Below are positions 46,699 to 55,689 of a stretch of 64,000 nt of DNA, one piece after another. The stretch's first letter is position 1, and every line of letters begins with the position of its first letter. Origin of the DNA: Komarekiella delphini-convector SJRDD-AB1 (GTDB lineage Bacteria > Cyanobacteriota > Cyanobacteriia > Cyanobacteriales > Nostocaceae); NCBI RefSeq assembly GCF_014831675.1, contig NZ_VJXY01000003.1, forward strand, positions 62,001 through 126,000. The letters are read 5' to 3'. The notes under the pieces are model-generated. The model saw nothing but the letters and a program-made list of their open reading frames with translations, was not told the DNA's origin and did not search any database. Position numbers and translations under genes: made by a program.

Positions 46699-47002
46699 TT
46701 TTGGATTTTGTGTAAGTATTCCTTCTTGTACCAGTATTGCTCAAAATTCTTGCTTCATGCTTGCAGAGGGAATGGGGCATTGGGGATTATTACCCAGTTT
46801 TCGAGAACTCCAACTAATAAATTATCTAATCTTGTGGGGTGGACATCATGCCTGCCGAGTTAATAAGACGGGCCAGACGCCCATCCCATAAGAAGTAAGA
46901 TACTTTAGTTGCTTTTTTGCTGGAATTTACCGCAATCTATATGTAGATATTGCAGACAGCATCTCTGCTATTGAGCTGCTATTCAGTGAATATACTAGCA
47001 AC
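46699..47002. other. Spacer with an interspersed repeat
   Basis: About 300 bases. A known type of Nostoc repeat (GGGATGGGCGTCTGGCCCGTC on the minus strand) spans about 46835-46890. The rest may be vestigial sequence upstream of the TIR-GUN4 pseudogene; it shows no clear TIR similarity. Confidence 0.5.
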
Positions 47003-47736
47003 TATATCGGGCCGCAAGGATTGGGAAAATGGCAGGTAATGGAATTGCGATCGCTTATCGGCAAACTTGTGGAAGCAGATATCCCTGTAATTCCCGTCTT
47101 GCTACCAGGAGTTAAAGAAATTCCACATAATTTGGACTTTCTTAAACAACTGAATTGGGTAAGTTTTAGCAATGGGTTAGATGATAATGAAGCACTAGAT
47201 CATCTAGTGTGGGGAATTACACAGGAAAAGCCGATCACAGAAGTTCAAGCCGATGACCTCAGTTCTGAGAAGGGAGTAAACTACAGGCGATTGCGGGATT
47301 TGCTAGCAGCAGGTAAGTGGCAAGAAGCGGATACGGAAACTTTCACTGTTATGTTCCAAGCATCTGGCAGAGAAAAGGAACGTTGTCTTGATCGCGAATC
47401 CATCAAAAATTTTCCCTCTACTGATTTACGCACCATTGACCAACTTTGGGTGAAATACAGCAACGGGCGCTTTGGCTTCAGCGTTCAAAAGAAAATTTAT
47501 CTCAGCGTTGGTGGCAAGGCAGATGGTAAATATCATGAAGAAGCTGAAGATAGGTTTTGCGATCGCGTGGGATGGAAAGTGCAAGGAAGTTGGATAAACT
47601 ACCCGGAAGAAGTAAGCTTTAATACCTCAGCACCAGAGGGACATCTACCTGATGGTGGGGTCTGTTGGTTGTGGGGTTGGTCAGGTTTAAGGGGGGTTCT
47701 TCTCTCGCGTCGAGACTTGTAAACTTTAACATCTAA
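47003..47736 (+). pseudogene. TIR-GUN4 gene remnant (5' truncated, 3' frameshift)
   Basis: The frame encodes the second half of a TIR domain (YIGPQGLGKWQVMELRSLIG, then IPVIPVLLPGVKE), a linker, and a GUN4 domain (LRDLLAAGKWQEADTETFTV, DQLWVKYSNGRFGFSVQKKI, GSWINYPEEVSFNTSAPEGH). The first half of the TIR domain, including its catalytic glutamate region, is missing. After WSGLRG the frame ends early at 47722, while another frame continues SSLASRLVNFNI to TAA at 47734-47736, the normal end of such proteins. So a frameshift lies around 47650-47700. GUN4 binds porphyrins; TIR-GUN4 fusions occur in cyanobacteria, with function unclear. Confidence 0.8.
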
Positions 47737-48242
47737 GGCTTTCCTTCGATTATTTAGATTCCCGACTTCTTAAAGAAGTCGGGAATCTGTGGCAAGGGAT
47801 CTTTGGCGATCGCTTCAGAAATTTTCTTCATATACTGTGGTGATCGCCTTTCCTCATTACTTCATCAAAAAACACATAAAATCAATTTTAATCAGCAAAA
47901 TGGCATATTGCTTTATCATTTCATCAAATACTTACTCAAAATGCTTAAATGCTTTCTCAAAACGCGGTTTGTTTACTCAAAATGCTTAAATGCTTTCTCA
48001 TTTCAGTAAATTTCGCAAGCAAAAACACATGTTACTTTCTCAAACTGGGGTTTACTTTCTAATTTCAGTACATCGCGTATTTATTTTGGTGTTTTCCGCA
48101 AGTAAAAAGGCAGATTGCTTTCTCGATGCCCTTATTTTATAACTCATTTGAGTAATTCACGCAATCATAAGCTGTTATGCCTACAATACGAACTATCAAA
48201 TATAATTAACTTATCAGATAATTACTAAAAAAAATTTGTTAT
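47737..48242. repeat. Degenerate direct-repeat region
   Basis: About 500 bases. It has a 16-base-pair palindrome at 47756-47788 (AGATTCCCGACTTCTT and its complement), then a perfect 28-base direct repeat at 47932-47959 and 47973-48000 (starting TTACTCAAAATGC). Several looser units follow, such as TTTCAGTAAATTTCGCAAGC at 48001 and GAGTAATTCACGCAATCAT at 48150. The last one recurs at 48912 after the vapBC pair. Confidence 0.7.
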
Positions 48243-48506
48243 ATGGAACCATCAAATCTACGTACAAAACTCTTGAAAGAAATAAATCTCATTCCTGAAG
48301 AAAAGCTGGAAGAATTATATAATTTTATTTATTATTTTAGAGTTGGTGTGGAAGCATCTAAAGGTACAGCAGAACGAATAATGCAGTTTGGTGGTTGTTG
48401 GTATGATATGTCAGATGAAACATTGGCTGACTTAAACGAAGAAATAATCACACGTCGCCAGCAGGATTTTTTGCGAAGAAGAAGCGATGAAACCAGCCTT
48501 GGTTGA
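48243..48506 (+). CDS. VapB-like antitoxin (DUF2281-type)
   Basis: An 87-residue protein with an N-terminal block NLRTKLLKEINLIPEEKLEE, typical of DUF2281-type antitoxins, and a C-terminal toxin-binding tail (FGGCWYDMSDETLADLNEEI, then RRQQDFLRRR). It is intact and overlaps the toxin start by 20 bases. Its partner is disrupted by a stop codon, so the antitoxin may now act alone or be on its way to loss. Confidence 0.8.
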   Translation: MEPSNLRTKLLKEINLIPEEKLEELYNFIYYFRVGVEASKGTAERIMQFGGCWYDMSDETLADLNEEIITRRQQDFLRRRSDETSLG

Positions 48507-48900
48507 TACCAACATTTTATCCTTATTTTTCCGCAATCAATCCCTGATGATTGAAAATTTTAATGCGTATGTTAAAGAATATGGCAAAATCAATATTAGT
48601 ATCATCACCTATTACGAAATAGTTAGCGGATTGAAGCACCGTGACGCACAGAAACAACTAACATCTTTTTTATAATTTGTCTCATATAATACAGTTTTGC
48701 CTCTAACTACAGAATCTACAACAATTTCTGGTGATATGTATGCCAAGTTAAGAAAGAAGGGGACACCAGTAGACGATATCGATATTCTAATAGCAGGAAT
48801 TGCTATTACTAACAATTTGGTTATTGTGACTAATAATCACAGAGATTTCGAGAAAATTGAAGGCTTAGAAATTGAAGATTGGAGTCAAAGTAATTCGTAA
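48487..48900 (+). pseudogene. VapC-like PIN toxin with one in-frame stop
   Basis: A 138-codon frame encodes a PIN-domain ribonuclease, interrupted only by TAA at codon 63 (48673-48675). Before it: ALVDTNILSLFFRN (Asp7) and IITYYEIVSGLK (Glu44). After it, in the same frame: LPLTTESTTISGDMYAKL, DDIDILIAGIAITNNLVIVT and NNHRDFEKIEGLEIEDW. The acidic catalytic residues are all still encoded. Homologs have a residue such as glutamate where TAA stands, so a single GAA-to-TAA change explains it. Read-through would restore the full toxin. Confidence 0.85.
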
Positions 48901-48907
48901 ACGCCAT

Positions 48908-48930
48908 TATTTCAGTAATTCACGCAATCA
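48908..48930. repeat. 23-base direct repeat flanking vapBC (right copy)
   Basis: ATTT-C-AGTAATTCACGCAATCAT matches 48146-48168 (ATTT-G-AGTAATTCACGCAATCAT) at 22 of 23 positions, in the same orientation, with the toxin-antitoxin pair between them. Confidence 0.8.
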
Positions 48931-48974
48931 TCAAAGCGATGGGCTACGCCCCGCCTTAGGCGATCGCACATTCT

Positions 48975-50123
48975 CTATTCCTCATTTCTAAGATTAAATT
49001 TAGCAGCGATCGCATCAATCACTTGTTGCTCAACTGGTGTAGTCTGATTGTCAAGTTGGGCAATTTTTTTGCACTGCGCCAGTAAAGGTATGGCAAAATC
49101 ACGGTTGAGTTGACTAATTAAGGTATCTAAAGGCTGGGGTGACTTAATATTTTGCGCTATGGCATCCAAAGAGGCAGAACTCAAGTTCAGCGCTTTTAAC
49201 TCTGGTAAAATTTCTGACCAAGTTTTTTCTGGATGACTCGCCAGGATCATGTGAACTAAGATTTGATCCATGATTGCCTCTTGAGCGATCGCTTTTTCTA
49301 GATACTTTTCGCTCTCTGCTTTTAAATTTGCCAATGTTTGTGGAGAGTTGAGGGAAGTTGATTCATCCAGCTTCGTTTCATAAAACCGACAAGCAGCATA
49401 CCCCAATGAATAGATCATCGTTGCATTTGAGCTAGCGGCGATCGCTGCACCAGCAAAAGGTACATTTCGCAGCAAACCTAAACCCGCAGCTTTCAAAAGA
49501 CGACCACCACCCAACGCTAGACCAAAAATTGCTAAAACTTCACCCTTGCGAGCCGGGTCTTTTAAATTTAAGCCATAAGCAGATGCAATCTGATAAAGCA
49601 TTTCTGACTGCAATTTTGTTGTTGCTGCTAAATCAATTGCTAGGAATGCTACTGCAACTCCTGGCAAAATACTAGTTGCTAGTCCAATTCCGCCTGCTTG
49701 AGTTGCTTTTTCCACCATAATTCGGTGGGAAATCTGACTGGGTGATTCATTGGGATATTGTTGCTTTAATTTATTCACCGCAACTTCTGCTTTCTCCAAA
49801 TCCACAACATCAGTAGCACCAATCAGCCAATTAAGATTTAATACTCCAGATAGTTTTCTAATCAGCCAATTTTCGCTGAGGCGATTCACTACATTTCCGG
49901 TGGTTTGAGTTGTTTGCTCAATTAAGTTGTGTGTTTGTTTCGTCGCTGCTTGTCCCACTTCAATTGCTATATTGACAACTTGGGCGACATTTTTGACAAA
50001 AGACTCGAATACAGACGGCTCCTCTTGTGCTGATGGTTTATTATTGATTTCTACTTCTAAAGATTTTGTGGGTGAATTAACTGATTGGTTCACCTTTGTT
50101 TGTTGTTGGGGTTTGTCTGTCAT
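48975..50123 (-). CDS. Conserved hypothetical protein with membrane-associated core
   Basis: A 382-residue protein. The N-terminal 95 residues are polar and helical (QPQQQ-like start, NKPSAQEEPSVFESFVKNVA). The core (about 140-250) has hydrophobic Gly/Ala-rich helices: GGIGLATSILPGVAVAFLAI, LAIFGLALGGGRLLKAAGLG and VPFAGAAIAASSNATMIYSL. This arrangement resembles DUF697/EcsC-type membrane-associated domains, but I am not certain. The C-terminal third is helical and soluble. No partner gene is evident; it lies between two decayed toxin-antitoxin loci. Confidence 0.65.
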   Translation of the reverse strand: MTDKPQQQTKVNQSVNSPTKSLEVEINNKPSAQEEPSVFESFVKNVAQVVNIAIEVGQAATKQTHNLIEQTTQTTGNVVNRLSENWLIRKLSGVLNLNWLIGATDVVDLEKAEVAVNKLKQQYPNESPSQISHRIMVEKATQAGGIGLATSILPGVAVAFLAIDLAATTKLQSEMLYQIASAYGLNLKDPARKGEVLAIFGLALGGGRLLKAAGLGLLRNVPFAGAAIAASSNATMIYSLGYAACRFYETKLDESTSLNSPQTLANLKAESEKYLEKAIAQEAIMDQILVHMILASHPEKTWSEILPELKALNLSSASLDAIAQNIKSPQPLDTLISQLNRDFAIPLLAQCKKIAQLDNQTTPVEQQVIDAIAAKFNLRNEE

Positions 50124-50273
50124 TGCTCAGCACCGTCCTGAAAGTCTTTCTATTCAGGTTATAGCGAAAGTTTAAGGGGCTTGACATCTCCCAACAAGTA
50201 CAATTTGTTAAATAAAAGGTGAATAATGTTGAGCAGATAATATTGCTATTTGGTATTTTCAGCCTACTCAAAA

Positions 50274-50633
50274 TCAATAATTCTCTGGTATTAACAACTG
50301 TATTAGTCCCTCAACAATTGGAGCATATTGCTCAGAGGTCAGTGTTCCTAGATACGCCAATATTCGGTGCGTGTCTAACTCCCTGACTTGATCCAGCAGT
50401 CCTATGGAAGGCTGAGATAACCCACCAGCACCAGCTTCCAGACGTGGATATCAACTGGGATTATTGCTCGCCCATGAACCTGTTTGGGTAGTCAAAGGTC
50501 TAATCATTAGCATTGGATAGCGGACTTCTCCCCAAGGTAAGCCAACCACTACAACAGGTCTAGTTCCTTGTTGCTCTCGTCCTCTGGGAATATGGTTGAG
50601 TAAAGTTACTATGACCACATCGCCACATTGCAA
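50274..50633 (-). pseudogene. MazF/PemK-like toxin with one in-frame stop
   Basis: A 120-codon frame reads CGDVVIVTLLNHIPRGREQQ, GTRPVVVVGLP, then TGA at 50453-50451, then YPRLEAGAGGLSQPSIGLLD, QVRELDTHRILAYLGTLTSE and QYAPIVEGLIQLL to a natural TGA at 50276-50274. The two halves are in one frame and together match a complete MazF-family mRNA interferase, so the only defect is one nonsense codon near residue 61. It starts with TTG. It lies 60 bases after a matching antitoxin frame that is also broken. Confidence 0.8.
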
Positions 50634-50692
50634 GTAAATCAGGCTGGAGCATCCTTACCGCCGATAACTGCTAGCCCAACTCCGGGGATATA

Positions 50693-50890
50693 CTACTCTA
50701 CTGGCTTGCCTTTTGGCTGTCCTTCGTGTCCCCAATTATAAGGGTCTGATTCTAGTAAATCTTCTTCTGCTTGTGTAATCTGCTCATTCAGCATTTGCCA
50801 CAATCTGCGTTTTTCTTAAAGTCCTAGTGAAGCGATCGCATTTACTAAGGATTCAAAAGGAATTTGGAGTTTTACAATTTTTTGGCTCAT
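50693..50890 (-). pseudogene. Small antitoxin-like gene with one in-frame stop
   Basis: ATG at 50890 opens SQKIVKLQIPFESLVNAIAS, LGL, then TAA (50818-50816), then EKRRLWQMLNEQITQAEEDL, LESDPYNWGHEGQPKGKPVE to TAG at 50695-50693. The pattern matches the short acidic antitoxins that precede MazF-like toxins in cyanobacteria, where LGLxEKRxLW is continuous. A single codon change explains the interruption. It precedes the MazF-like pseudogene on the same strand. Confidence 0.65.
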
Positions 50891-51013
50891 GAGATGTGTT
50901 GGCAATATTAATTAAAGTGTAAGCTGTTTAACATAGAATCTGCATCCATTCGGTAGTCAGAATGCTTGCAAATTCCGGTTTTTTCATTTTGAATTGCCAA
51001 TAAAGAATTTATT

Positions 51014-51826
51014 TTATACGGATGATTTAACTGTTTGAGACTTACTTTCTAAAAAGTTTTGGCTTTTGAGAATCTCATAGAGATTAATATCTTTTTCCAG
51101 TAAGCAGGCGTGTCCGCTATCAGGAAGTACCATCGTTTTAGCATTGGGTAAAATATTGGCTATCCGCTTCACTTCACTTACAGAAGGCAAAAGTCGATCA
51201 CTAGCACCAGCAATTAGCAACGTTGGTTGAGTCAGGCGACGTAACTGCTTTTCATCCACATTAAACTCGCGTACTAAAGACAATCGCCACAGCACCGTTG
51301 CAGGCGGGACAGAACGCATAGTTTTTAGTAGTTCATGGCGATCGCTTCTGGAGATGCGTGGCAAAGATGCTAAAAAAGGTAATAACCCCAATGCCCCAAT
51401 ATCATAAAGTGATTCTGGTACAAAGGAAGTTAGTTGAGATGCCGAATTCAACCAAGGGCGCAGCCCAAAGGCAGAAGCCGGGTTAATTATAATAATTCGC
51501 TTAAATAACTGCGGCGTTTGGATTGCCACTTTCATTGCCAAACAACCACCAAAGGATTCACCACACAGGTAAACTGACCTCTGGGAGCTTTTTTCTAATT
51601 CTGCATGGATCAAGTTCAATACATTCTTAGTTAGTACATCCCAGGTGGTCAGGTCTTTGCGTGGGAGTGCCAAACAGCGGACATCAAAGCCAACTTCTAA
51701 TCCTGCGGTTTGCGATCGCAATAGTTGACCTGTTCCATCCATTCCTGGCAAATATACAAACAGTGGATACTCTGGTTGTATTCGTTTAGGAGTAAGGAAA
51801 CAAGGGCTTAACTCAACTTCTGGCAT
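51014..51826 (-). CDS. Alpha/beta hydrolase
   Basis: A 270-residue alpha/beta-fold hydrolase. The oxyanion region is FVYLPGMDGTGQLLRSQ, the nucleophile is Ser91 in YLCGESFGGCLAMKVA, the acid is in LIAGASDRLLPS and the catalytic His in DSGHACLLEK. The PGMDGTG motif resembles the N-terminal part of plant phytyl ester synthases and cyanobacterial relatives. The next gene upstream on the same strand is a separate acyltransferase. Together they may act in ester lipid or phytol metabolism; this is inference. There is no signal peptide. Confidence 0.85.
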   Translation of the reverse strand: MPEVELSPCFLTPKRIQPEYPLFVYLPGMDGTGQLLRSQTAGLEVGFDVRCLALPRKDLTTWDVLTKNVLNLIHAELEKSSQRSVYLCGESFGGCLAMKVAIQTPQLFKRIIIINPASAFGLRPWLNSASQLTSFVPESLYDIGALGLLPFLASLPRISRSDRHELLKTMRSVPPATVLWRLSLVREFNVDEKQLRRLTQPTLLIAGASDRLLPSVSEVKRIANILPNAKTMVLPDSGHACLLEKDINLYEILKSQNFLESKSQTVKSSV

Positions 51827-52178
51827 TGTAAAATTTAAATTGAATTTCCTAGTTTGAGCAAATTTGTTCTGTTAAAACCTATACTTTATCGGTTTGGATT
51901 GATACGCAATTTGCAGCGCGACAGTGTAATCAAAACTCTCATAAAATCATAGCGTGGAGAGTATAAACCCCGTTTAAAGTAGCTGAAGTTACTAGCGATA
52001 GTTAAACTTAGATTATGCAACATAGCAATTAACTTATCGGGAATAGGTACAAGCTAATTTAAAAATCTGACGTTGCAGAATATATTAATTTTTGGTCAAT
52101 AAGTTGATTACTCCTTGTCTTATATTTAGCTATGCAGATGTAGAAGGGCTAATTGACACATAAACAGTCTGAAACGCC
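51827..52178. other. Intergenic region
   Basis: About 350 AT-rich bases between the acyltransferase and hydrolase genes. I see no frame, terminator or repeat worth marking. Confidence 0.5.
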
Positions 52179-52904
52179 CTAATAACAGCCTTGACGTAGT
52201 AAGTTGCTAATTTCGCCATGACAGTGTTCTGTTAGTTCAGCCACAACTGTTCTGGCTTGTTTACCGTGATATTTTTTTTGATGTTGAGGCGTAATCCAAT
52301 AAGGATGACCAATGAGCACGGCTACCCGACGATAGAGTACTAGAGGATGCCAACCAGACTGATTAAATAAAGGTTCTGAAGGGTCAAATAAACTCAAAAG
52401 CCGTAAGGGAAAGCCAGAAGTGTTTACCTCATCTAACGAGGCGATCGCGATCGGCAAAATTGCTAAATCCCGCACATCAGCTCGTAATGCCAAATGGGCA
52501 AATCCCCGTTGAAATTCACCCACCATGTTTGGCTGAGTAAATTTCACCATTGGTTCGGTTCCTTCTGGAAATACTCCTACCATCTGCTTAGAGCGCAACA
52601 ACGTCTGTGATTGCACAAAAAAGCTTTGCTGGCGGTTATGAGTTTCTTCTAAGGGAAAACACCCTAATTGTCCGGTAACAATCTCCCGCATTATTGGCAC
52701 TTGTCCCATGTAGTGATGGCAAGCAAAGCGAATCGGACTCGATAACGCCTCCATCAAAACCAGTGCATCCATAAAGCTGCGGTGATTGCTGACTACCAAC
52801 ACGCTTGCATCCTGGGGAATGCGATCCTCATAATAACGAAACATTTGTGTTGAGAGCGCCGCCAGGAAAGCGCGAGAAATATCCAGGGGGCTATTTCGAC
52901 TCAT
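52179..52904 (-). CDS. Lysophospholipid/diacylglycerol acyltransferase-family protein
   Basis: A 241-residue acyltransferase with the PlsC fold. Catalytic motif SNHRSFMDALV (His41, Asp46) and second motif VFPEGTEPMV are present. The length and spacing fit the LPLAT family, and the EGT motif is standard. Its pairing with the alpha/beta hydrolase downstream mirrors the two domains of plant phytyl ester synthase/diacylglycerol acyltransferase proteins. The acyl acceptor is unknown. Confidence 0.85.
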   Translation of the reverse strand: MSRNSPLDISRAFLAALSTQMFRYYEDRIPQDASVLVVSNHRSFMDALVLMEALSSPIRFACHHYMGQVPIMREIVTGQLGCFPLEETHNRQQSFFVQSQTLLRSKQMVGVFPEGTEPMVKFTQPNMVGEFQRGFAHLALRADVRDLAILPIAIASLDEVNTSGFPLRLLSLFDPSEPLFNQSGWHPLVLYRRVAVLIGHPYWITPQHQKKYHGKQARTVVAELTEHCHGEISNLLRQGCY

Positions 52905-53288
52905 ACCTAATCAATATATTTTACTGAAAAATATTGCAGTTTATCTTAACCTAATTTTTACATTTCTTTACTACTGCCACGACCGCCTTAAGATAGAAAT
53001 GTCCGAACTGCAAAGCAAACGATATTTTCCGAGTTCTAGCTTATGTATTCATAATCACATTTGTGTGTAATAAAAAGCATTGAAAAGCATTATTTTTATC
53101 TAATTTCTGTCTTGTAGGTGATAGATAAGCTGGATTTATATCTATGATCAAACAATCGTTAAATCTAGAAACTTGCTAATATCAAGGTGTTATTTGAAAA
53201 AAAGGCAGTATTGTTATATAATTACGTGGTTTTGCCGATAAAAGTAAGATATAAAACGTTTTAATTAATAAGTTGTTTTTTATTCTGC
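52905..53288. other. Divergent promoter region
   Basis: About 380 AT-rich bases between the minus-strand acyltransferase and plus-strand metG. Promoters of both are expected. I see no terminator and no supported frame. Confidence 0.5.
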
Positions 53289-54890
53289 ATGAATCTAGTG
53301 GATAAAACAAAAAAGACATTTGCACTAACAACACCGTTATATTATGTAAACGATGTGCCTCACATTGGCAGTGCTTATCCAACAATGGCAGCAGATGTAG
53401 TAGCACGGTTTCAAAGGCTGCTGGGGCATCAGGTACTACTGATTACAGGTACAGATGAGCATGGGCAGAAAATTCAACGAGCCGCTGAAAGTAAAGGGCT
53501 ACCGCCTCAAGAATTTTGTGATGAAATTGTGCCCAGCTTTGTCAGCTTATGGCAGTTGTTGAACATTCAATACGATCGCTTTAGTCGGACTACCGCGACT
53601 CGTCATGAAGCGATTGTTAAAGAATTCTTCGGGCGAGTTTGGGAAGCTGGTGACATCTACCAGGGACAACAACAAGGCTGGTATTGTGTATCTTGCGAAG
53701 AATTTAAGGAAGAACGGGAACTGTTAGAGGGACGGCGTTGCCCAATTCATACTAATAAGGAAGTTGAGTGGCGAGACGAGCAAAACTACTTCTTCAGCTT
53801 ATCTAAATATCAAACTCAACTCGAAGAGTTCTACCAATCTAAACCGGATTTTATCCAACCAGAGAGTCGGCGAAATGAAGTTTTGAGCTTTGTAAGCCAA
53901 GGGTTGCAAGACTTTTCAATTTCGCGGGTAAATCTAGATTGGGGTTTTCCAGTACCAGTTGATTCCAAGCACACTCTTTATGTTTGGTTTGATGCGCTGC
54001 TGGGTTATGTAACTGGATTGCTTGAACCAGATGCAGAGCCGACTTTAGCAAATGCTTTAGAGACATGGTGGCCAATCAACCTGCATCTAATTGGTAAAGA
54101 TATCCTGCGTTTCCATGCAGTTTACTGGCCAGCAATGCTGTTGTCAGCTGGCTTACCCTTGCCAGAGCGAGTTTTTGGGCATGGCTTTTTGACCAAAGAT
54201 GGTCAGAAGATGGGGAAAACTATGGGCAATACCCTTGATCCCGTAGATCTAGTTCAGCGCTATGGTAGTGACGCCGTTCGTTATTACTTCCTTAAGGAAA
54301 TCGAATTTGGCAAAGATGGAGATTTTAATGAAGTTAGATTCATTAATGTTCTGAATGCAGATTTGGCAAATGATTTAGGCAATTTGCTCAATCGCACCTT
54401 GAACATGGTGAAGAAATACTGTGCTGGCAATGTACCATCAATTGCCAATGAAGCTATTGCTGATGAGAACCCTTTGAAAGCGATCGGTTTACGTCTAGGG
54501 GAACAGGTAAAACAAGCCTATGGGGCGCTAGCTTTCAATCAAGCCTGTGAGGCTATCCTGCTACTGGTGCAAGCCAGCAATAAGTTTATTGATGAACAAG
54601 CTCCTTGGTCATTATATAAGCAAGGACAGCAACAAGCATTAGAAAAAGTACTCTATGCAGTTCTAGAATCAGTTAGACTAGCAGCTTATCTCCTATCCCC
54701 CATTATTCCCAACATCAGTAGCGATATTTATCAGCAGCTGGGTTTTGGAATAGATTTTAACGATCAAATACAAAGTTCAATTACTGTTCCTTTTGCCATT
54801 CACGCAACATGGGGGATACTATCCAGTAAACAACAGTTGGGTACACCCCAACCCATTTTTAAACGCATAGAACCCCCAAAAAACGATTAA
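53289..54890 (+). CDS. metG: Methionyl-tRNA synthetase
   Basis: A 533-residue class I synthetase. The HIGH motif is PHIGSAYPTMAADVV, the KMSKS loop reads DGQKMGKTMGNTLDP, and a zinc knuckle is visible (WYCVSCEEFKEE ... RRCPIH). The Rossmann fold, connective peptide and anticodon-binding helical domain are present; the C-terminal tRNA-binding dimer domain found in some MetRS is absent, which is normal for this group. Monocistronic by spacing. Confidence 0.96.
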   Translation: MNLVDKTKKTFALTTPLYYVNDVPHIGSAYPTMAADVVARFQRLLGHQVLLITGTDEHGQKIQRAAESKGLPPQEFCDEIVPSFVSLWQLLNIQYDRFSRTTATRHEAIVKEFFGRVWEAGDIYQGQQQGWYCVSCEEFKEERELLEGRRCPIHTNKEVEWRDEQNYFFSLSKYQTQLEEFYQSKPDFIQPESRRNEVLSFVSQGLQDFSISRVNLDWGFPVPVDSKHTLYVWFDALLGYVTGLLEPDAEPTLANALETWWPINLHLIGKDILRFHAVYWPAMLLSAGLPLPERVFGHGFLTKDGQKMGKTMGNTLDPVDLVQRYGSDAVRYYFLKEIEFGKDGDFNEVRFINVLNADLANDLGNLLNRTLNMVKKYCAGNVPSIANEAIADENPLKAIGLRLGEQVKQAYGALAFNQACEAILLLVQASNKFIDEQAPWSLYKQGQQQALEKVLYAVLESVRLAAYLLSPIIPNISSDIYQQLGFGIDFNDQIQSSITVPFAIHATWGILSSKQQLGTPQPIFKRIEPPKND

Positions 54891-55050
54891 ACCTTATCAA
54901 ACTCCAATTTTGTTGAATCTCTACTAAATTCTGTCAAAAAATTTATCGGGGCTTAACTGAAGTTAGCCCCTGAAGATTATCATAAGCCGCTCTAGCTCGC
55001 ATGTAAAAGTTGGTAATTTGTATCAAAAATAACAGGGATAAAACTGAGGT

Positions 55051-55689
55051 ATGACAACAATGTTGAATAATTTGGAAAACGACTCAATATTTACGCCAGA
55101 ACAAGTTTTGGAAAATCGGGGTCGGGTCGCTATATTTATTGATGGCTCAAATCTATTTTATGCAGCACTGCAACTAGGGATTGAAATCGATTACACGAAG
55201 CTGTTATGTCGATTAACTGGAGGTTCTAGACTACTACGAGCTTTTTTCTACACTGGGGTTGACCGGACAAACGAGAAGCAGCAAGGGTTTTTGCTGTGGA
55301 TGCGTCGTAATGGCTATCGAGTCATCGCTAAAGATTTAGTGCAGCTACCAGATGGCTCCAAAAAAGCTAACCTGGATGTAGAAATAGCAGTAGATATGAT
55401 GGCATTAGTCGATTCTTATGATACCGCCGTATTAGTGAGTGGTGATGGAGACTTGGCATACGCGGTGAATTCGGTCAGCTATCGTGGTGTGCGGGTAGAG
55501 GTAGTGAGTTTGCGTTCGATGACTAGCGATAGCTTAATTAATGTTAGCGATCGCTATATTGATTTAGAAGCCATCAAAGAAGATATCCAAAAAACTCCTC
55601 GCCAAAGCTATCCATATCGACCGTTATCTAGTATGGGTTTTTTGGAAGACCCAAGAGCGAGTGATGGACACCTAGAAATTCAAGAATAA
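55051..55689 (+). CDS. LabA-like NYN-domain protein
   Basis: A 212-residue protein with a NYN (PIN-like) RNase fold: VAIFIDGSNLFYAALQLG (first Asp), NLDVEIAVDMMALVDSYDT and VLVSGDGDLAYAVNSVSYRG (further acidic residues), then VEVVSLRSMTSDSLINVSDR. Relatives include LabA, a circadian-output regulator in Synechococcus elongatus; a nuclease role is likely but not shown. It is fused by translation to the next gene (TAATG overlap), so it is made together with LptC. Confidence 0.88.
   Translation: MTTMLNNLENDSIFTPEQVLENRGRVAIFIDGSNLFYAALQLGIEIDYTKLLCRLTGGSRLLRAFFYTGVDRTNEKQQGFLLWMRRNGYRVIAKDLVQLPDGSKKANLDVEIAVDMMALVDSYDTAVLVSGDGDLAYAVNSVSYRGVRVEVVSLRSMTSDSLINVSDRYIDLEAIKEDIQKTPRQSYPYRPLSSMGFLEDPRASDGHLEIQE

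Noticed and set aside
47737-48242. CRISPR array in the repeat cluster
   Set aside because: Repeats are few, degenerate and unequally spaced; only one perfect 28-base pair, spacer of 13 bases, and no cas genes.
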